64,000 nt of DNA from Saururus chinensis (lineage: Eukaryota; Streptophyta; Magnoliopsida; Piperales; Saururaceae). The stretch covers positions 22,426,756 through 22,490,755 of the forward strand of contig CP141147.1 of NCBI GenBank assembly GCA_035235625.1. The letters are read 5' to 3'. This document shows positions 59,148 to 64,000 of the stretch, piece by piece (the stretch's first letter is position 1; every line of letters starts with the position of its first letter). The notes beneath the pieces were generated by a model. It did not search any database and had not been told where the DNA came from. It worked only from the letters and a program-made list of their open reading frames with translations. Both the position numbers and the translations under genes were made by a program.

Positions 59148-59796
59148 CTAAAGAAGTACCTTGAAGACGTAATTCAAAGTCGAAAAGCAGGGCAGCCACT
59201 TCATCAAGGAGGGGAATTCACGAGGCAAGGTGATGGAAGCACATGCTGGATCAAATTCTGATCCGAGTCCTTTCAGAAGCAATAGGACAAAAACATCATC
59301 ATCCACAGGTTTGCCAGCCATGGAGAGTGTATGGGCCAAGGCCTGTGCTTTGTTGATATAGTCAGTGATGGAAAGAGAGCCTTTTGACAGAGAGTGAAGC
59401 TCAGCCTTCACCCCCTAGATACAGGAACATGAAGTTTCCCATAAAGTGTCTCTATAGTGCTCCAAAATTTATACGCCGATTCACAATGCATGAGAAAACA
59501 TCTTCGGAGACGGAGGCAGAGAGCTAGGCTAACACCATTTGGTTGAGGTGGAGCCAGGCATGGACGGCCAGGTCATCATCATGGTCGTCGGGACGCATCA
59601 TTTTGTCGTGGACAAGGCCAATGAGGCCATGACATTGGAGAACCGGCAACACTTGCATCTTCCACATCATGTAGTTGGAAAGAGCAAACTTGGCAGAGAT
59701 CTCTCGGGTAATGGATTTGACAGTAGGAAGGGGGGAAGATGTTTCAATAGAAGAGGGGGAGGAGTCGGAATGTTGCTGGGTGGTAGTGGAGGTCAT
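59148..59796 (-). pseudogene. Copia gag N-terminal part, disrupted
   Basis: Starts at 59796 with MTSTTTQQHSDSSPSS; gag-typical KFALSNYMMWKMQVLPVLQ and HAWLHLNQMVLA follow to a stop near 59525. After a frame change, LHSLSKGSLSITDYINKAQALAHTL and LLLLKGLGSEFDPACASI continue to about 59150. These are the UBN2-type gag segments of plant copia elements. Confidence 0.88.
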
Positions 59797-59861
59797 CTCT
59801 TGGTTGCTGAAAAAGACAGATACAATGCAAACGTTGAAGAGATTTTGGATCAGTGATGCAA

Positions 59862-59874
59862 GGCTCTGATACCA
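59862..59874 (-). other. Primer-binding site of the copia element
   Basis: On the minus strand TGGTATCAGAGCC, an exact match to the usual initiator-Met tRNA priming sequence. It lies about 30 nt inside the 5' LTR boundary defined by comparing the two LTRs, a larger gap than the usual one to few bases. Confidence 0.92.
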
Positions 59875-59904
59875 TTTGATCGAAATGAACCTCACATTTG
59901 TCTT

Positions 59905-60137
59905 CGTATTCATGGTATTTATAGATTTTACAACAGTATATTTACAAGGGATTTGATATCCCCAAGTAAAGACAATATACAATCTTCTACGGTTAGGAGA
60001 GAATATGGGGACGGTGAGATAACTTTGGCATGCAATCTTTGAATGTGTACGCAGTGAGATATATCTGGGATACAATCCTTGATTGTATACTCAGTGAGAT
60101 ATATCCGGAATGCAATCTTTGATTGTATACTTGCACA
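59905..60137 (-). repeat. 5' LTR of the copia element
   Basis: Begins, on the minus strand, TGTGCAAGTATACAATC and ends CATGAATACG; followed by the flank ATTCC on the right in plus orientation. Close match to 50019-50256 except for about nine substitutions and a short indel at the GTAAAGGAAAGTC site. Confidence 0.92.
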
Positions 60138-60142
60138 ATTCC

Positions 60143-60689
60143 ATCAAGGCTAATAGATGGACCCCAATAACACAAGGCCCTTTTTTGTTTGCCGTTGATC
60201 ATATACATGGTAGCACATTATATGTGAATACATTAGTACATTACTTGCTGTCAATTTTCATGATAATAAATTAGGAGAATATCATCAAAGACATCCCTAG
60301 GAGGACAAAACTCTTCCTCAGGGACAGGATAACCAGCTTGTTCAATTATTTTATCCCATGGCCAATCCTTTGAAACACACCCAATGCCAGTGCACGGGGT
60401 AAGTCAGATGTAGCTCCTTCTTTTGTTGTTTGAACATTTGAAAATTATGCATTAAACCTTGTATCTCAACATCCGTTAATGGTAGGCCCGACTGTCAGTG
60501 TATAGCTTACAAGGAGGCTACCACTTACCTGATGCCTTTTATCCGCATTGGCCTCTAATAGGCTTTTAGAGTGAAATTAGACGAGAGTCAGTTCAAGGAT
60601 CATGCCATTGGTAACTAAGAAGGCTAAATTACTTGTCATTAAAAACCTTCTTTAGCAAAGTACATGCAGTTCCCAACCTAATATCTTTG
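60143..60689. other. Spacer between copia and hAT elements
   Basis: No gene or bounded repeat seen. Confidence 0.4.
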
Positions 60690-60697
60690 GCCTAACC

Positions 60698-61106
60698 TAA
60701 AGGCGGCAAAGGGCCGAACTCGTTCACAATGGGGCTTGGGCCCAGCCCAGCCCCACATGTAGAAAGGGCCTGGTTGGGCCTTGGTTTTATGCCGTCAGGC
60801 TTGATCTACCAAGCCCAGGCTCGAACAAGGCCCTAAACATAGTTAAGATCTTATGGACGATGCTTAAAAGGCCTTATAAGCATGGCCCATACTGATTTTT
60901 GGCTTGCCCAGAAGGCCAAAAGGCCTTACAGGCCTTTAGAATTGTTTCTTAAAGAAAATTATTTTTGAGAGGACCCAAGGGCTGTCCTTGGCCTGGTCAA
61001 TAGTCTAGACCCTAGGGCCATGTCCGTCCTAGATTTGGAGATGAGGGTCGAGCTGGGCCCAAACGTCATTTGGGCCTCCAATGGAGTCAACCCTTTGACA
61101 TCTCTA
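60698..61106. mobile_element. hAT MITE with perfect 8-bp target duplication
   Basis: Termini TAAAGGCGGCAAAGGG and, reversed from the right, TAGAGATGTCAAAGGG (11 of 16). Exact GCCTAACC octamers flank it at 60690-60697 and 61107-61114. The interior is rich in GGCCC/GGGCC words in both orientations and has no coding. 409 bp. An 8-bp duplication plus TA-starting GC-rich ends is the hAT signature. Confidence 0.92.
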
Positions 61107-61179
61107 GCCTAACCCAAGAGGGCATATTCAATTAGGTCATCTTACGTATAATAAGAGGCTGACTTATTTTAGATTTCTA

Positions 61180-61539
61180 TCTATATTAATATTTATTATT
61201 AAAATAAAAAAGAGGGTGGATATTTCTGTTATAGAAATCCTGAATGAGAAAAGTTTGTATGAGCCCCAACTCACGTGCATCGCGTAGCTTGAGTATCATG
61301 AGCCGTAGGATCGAGATCTAATGGCAGAGGGGCCGGAAAATCAATGTAATGCATACTATCGGATTTCAATCCAGGCTCATGCTGGCGTCAACCCGATCTC
61401 ATCCAAATAGAACTCATCTCTACATTATCAACTAAGTAAAATTGTTAAACTTGAAGCTCAATTTGCATGTGATAATAAGAGTCTAAACATCTAAAGTGAA
61501 ACACATGCATTGTGCATTATGCATGTGCGCTTCTACTAA
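61180..61539 (+). mobile_element. Non-autonomous Helitron with canonical 3' end
   Basis: 5' end A|TCTATATTAATATTTATTATT; 3' end with a perfect 9-bp-stem hairpin (CACATGCAT at 61502-61510, ATGCATGTG at 61519-61527) then, 8 nt later, CTAA|T. It carries a diverged copy of the TA-type foldback sequence at about 61246-61426. The 3' end abuts the next Helitron start directly. Confidence 0.82.
61246..61426. mobile_element. Diverged foldback (Micron-like) sequence inside a Helitron
   Basis: AGTTTGTATGAGCCCCAACTC, then CATGAGCCGTAGGATCGAGA, and a right part that when reversed reads GATGAGATCGGGTTG, resemble the arms of the 62684-62897 palindrome. No TA array flanks it now. Assignment rests on partial similarity. 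Confidence 0.4.
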
Positions 61540-62551
61540 TCTATATTTAAACTATTATTAAAGTGAGAGGGGCCAGCCTATATTGTCCTTTCAAAAAAAT
61601 TCTTATTTAATTTAGAATTCAAGAGACCTAAAATATTATAATGATTTCTCAAATAAGTATAACCTTACAGCTACATTAAAATATGGACATGAATGTCATA
61701 GTCCTAATTAGTTTAGAATTTATTAAAAGTGAGAAGGGGGTAGAGATTTTTGTCATGATATGCCTATATTTCAGTTTCAAATAAACTGTTAATGAATTTA
61801 AAATTCTAGATAACCAAAATATTACAATAATTTTTTTAATAAGTATACCTAAGGGTGCTAACGAGCAGAGTTAAGTTTTGGCCTCATGCAGCTCAAACTG
61901 AAAGTAAGTTGAAATCCTTAGCTCAAACTCGACTTGAGGCTCAAACAAACTCGATCTTACTAGCTCAAACGAGCTCGAGCTTACTAGATCGATTTCAACT
62001 TGAGCCAAAAACATGAGCTCAAACTCGAGTTCGAACTCATTCTATTACAATGACAAGCCTAGCTAAAATTGAGCTGGATCTGTATATAAAAATAAACCTA
62101 ATTTTGTATATTAGAGCCCTATTTATAAGTACTCATATGTGTCAGTGTGCGTGCACTAAGGCCACATCATTTTGATTATGTCTAGTGCATGCTAACAAGC
62201 GTACGATATGGAGTTTATTAAAATTCTTACTATATTTATCATTATGTTAATATAATAAAAAAACTATTTATTTTAAATTGACTCCCGGTAGTATGCGTCT
62301 AAAACATATAACGAGATTATGCAATTAATATATCATTGTCATATAAATTTGAAAGTGTAGTGGCTATTAATCAGCAACATGAGAGTTGTATCCATTTGCT
62401 GACTTGACATGCACCAAGTACATATTTTGGTTCATAATAACTTTTTTTAATTATATAAAAAGTTACAAATAAAAGTTAATATGTGCTCAAAGCAAATTAG
62501 TTCAAAGCCTTTGACTAGGATGCACATGACCTTTAGTTGCTCCCAACTCTC

Positions 62552-62897
<346 letters not shown>

Positions 62898-62924
<27 letters not shown>
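62898..62924. repeat. (TA)n microsatellite, short
   Basis: About 13 TA units on the right of the palindrome; together with the left array it frames the element. Confidence 0.96.
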
Positions 62925-62928
<4 letters not shown>

Positions 62929-64000
62929 CAATATTGATCAAACATGTATGAGAATATAACAACTAATTATTGTATAATCAATGTTGTTCCTTCTTCAAGA
63001 TTTTATTTTCAAGTTATAACTACCCTAAATTTTGGTTTCAATATGTGGTGAGATGTATTAGGTATGTTTACATCTCATTTTTAGTATAATGATTATCAAG
63101 CAAATCATATTGTACTAACAACAAGAAACTTAAAGTAGTGTCGTATTTGCCTCATCCTAAATAAATATAACTTGTTTTTATCTTATGAAATAAAAAGAGA
63201 CTCCACCAGTTAATGTTAAATAACTTTTAAAAAACTATTGTAAAATTTTAATTTCTAAAAGATTCCAACATTAGTCTTTACATAAAATTTTTAAAAATAT
63301 ATCATAATTTGTTTGACATGTAGATAATATTACCAATACATTTTTGTTTGATGACTATCATATAGTTTGATATGTATTACAATCTATACTATATCCCAGT
63401 TTTTACCCATTGTACTATATAGGTATATACTTTATTAAATCGAATTTCTATTATACATCTAAATTTTAATATATATTACATGTGCACATATGCATAAAAT
63501 ATAAATATGTTGTATATATATTTTGGGATTGATAATTGTGCATGTTTACACATAGGTAATTATATATATTTATGTGTATTATAAAATATATTTATAAATT
63601 TTATTTGCGTTTGAGTTTGAGTCTAGTACGAGTTGAGTTCGAGCTGTGTTCGATTTTTATTCGAGTCAAGTCGAGTCGAACCATATTCGAGTTGAGTCGA
63701 GTCAAGACACCCTTACTCGATGAGCTGACTTGACTCGTTAACACCTCTAAGTATACCCTTATAGTCACATAAAAAATATGAACTTCATAGTTCTAATTGA
63801 TTTAGAACTTATTAAAGTGAGATGTCATAAAAATCTTAAATCACCCCTAATATAAACTATTATTAAAGTACAAAAGGGGCTGATATATTTGTTGTAAAAG
63901 TCTTTAATTACCTCCAATACACCAATAATATTATTTATGAATTACTATTTATGGATAGGGTATGATAATTAAATTTGAAGCTCAATTTGCATTTGATAAT

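Larger units (their letters stand above)
50019..60137 (-). mobile_element. Ty1/copia retrotransposon with two nested LTR insertions
   Basis: The element reads right to left: 5' LTR 59905-60137, primer-binding site 59862-59874, gag 59148-59796, nucleocapsid/protease/integrase 57803-59029, reverse transcriptase/RNase H 50533-51748, polypurine tract 50257-50270, 3' LTR 50019-50256. The order protease-integrase-RT-RNase H is the copia order. By eye the two LTRs differ by about nine substitutions and one short indel over about 235 bp, so insertion is relatively recent. The coding region has many stops and is dead. Two large inserts (51854-53959 and 54283-57433) sit between integrase and RT; without them the element is about 4.9 kb, normal for copia. 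Confidence 0.93.

Overview
This is nuclear DNA from a flowering plant. It carries three intact, intron-containing nuclear genes with GT-AG introns: a mitochondrial ATP synthase subunit, a plant-specific DUF674 protein and the thylakoid protein PsbW. They lie in AT-rich sequence full of plant transposable elements. I cannot place the species more narrowly. The genes do not form a functional cluster; they share only the neighbourhood.

Layout. 1-5.3 kb: relics of a Helitron helicase and a BED/hAT transposase. 6.6-15 kb: decayed Ty1/copia material, with several copies of one LTR family in both orientations, a gag fragment with a CCHC knuckle, and a broken LRR fragment between two LTR copies. 15-22.5 kb: decayed repeat DNA, TA microsatellites, a TA-flanked foldback element, a Helitron 3' end and an 887-bp TIR element filled with GGT/AGT repeats. 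23.3-27.4 kb (minus): the OSCP gene, six exons, 254 aa. 28.4-29.7 kb: an LTR plus primer-binding site. 32.7-38.1 kb: an LTR-type repeat (family B) carrying a solo LTR of family A with a near-perfect 5-bp target duplication. 38.3-38.9 kb: two Helitron 5' ends in a row. 41.8-45.5 kb (minus): the DUF674 gene, four exons, 522 aa, with MITEs in its introns. 49.3-49.9 kb (plus): PsbW, two exons, 133 aa.

50.0-60.1 kb (minus): a comparatively young Ty1/copia element. Its IN-RT spacer is split by two LTR-like insertions of the same families A and B, and its coding region is full of stops. 60.7-64 kb: a hAT MITE with a perfect 8-bp duplication, two Helitrons abutting head to tail, and a 1.9-kb hAT element (perfect 8-bp duplication) inserted in the second Helitron. 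That hAT element carries a nested-palindrome foldback element inside a TA microsatellite.

No tRNA, rRNA, CRISPR array or prokaryotic operon was seen. The most informative material is the well-bounded transposon nesting and the uncharacterised DUF674 gene. All exon junctions and terminal repeats were read by eye; no alignment or database search was run.
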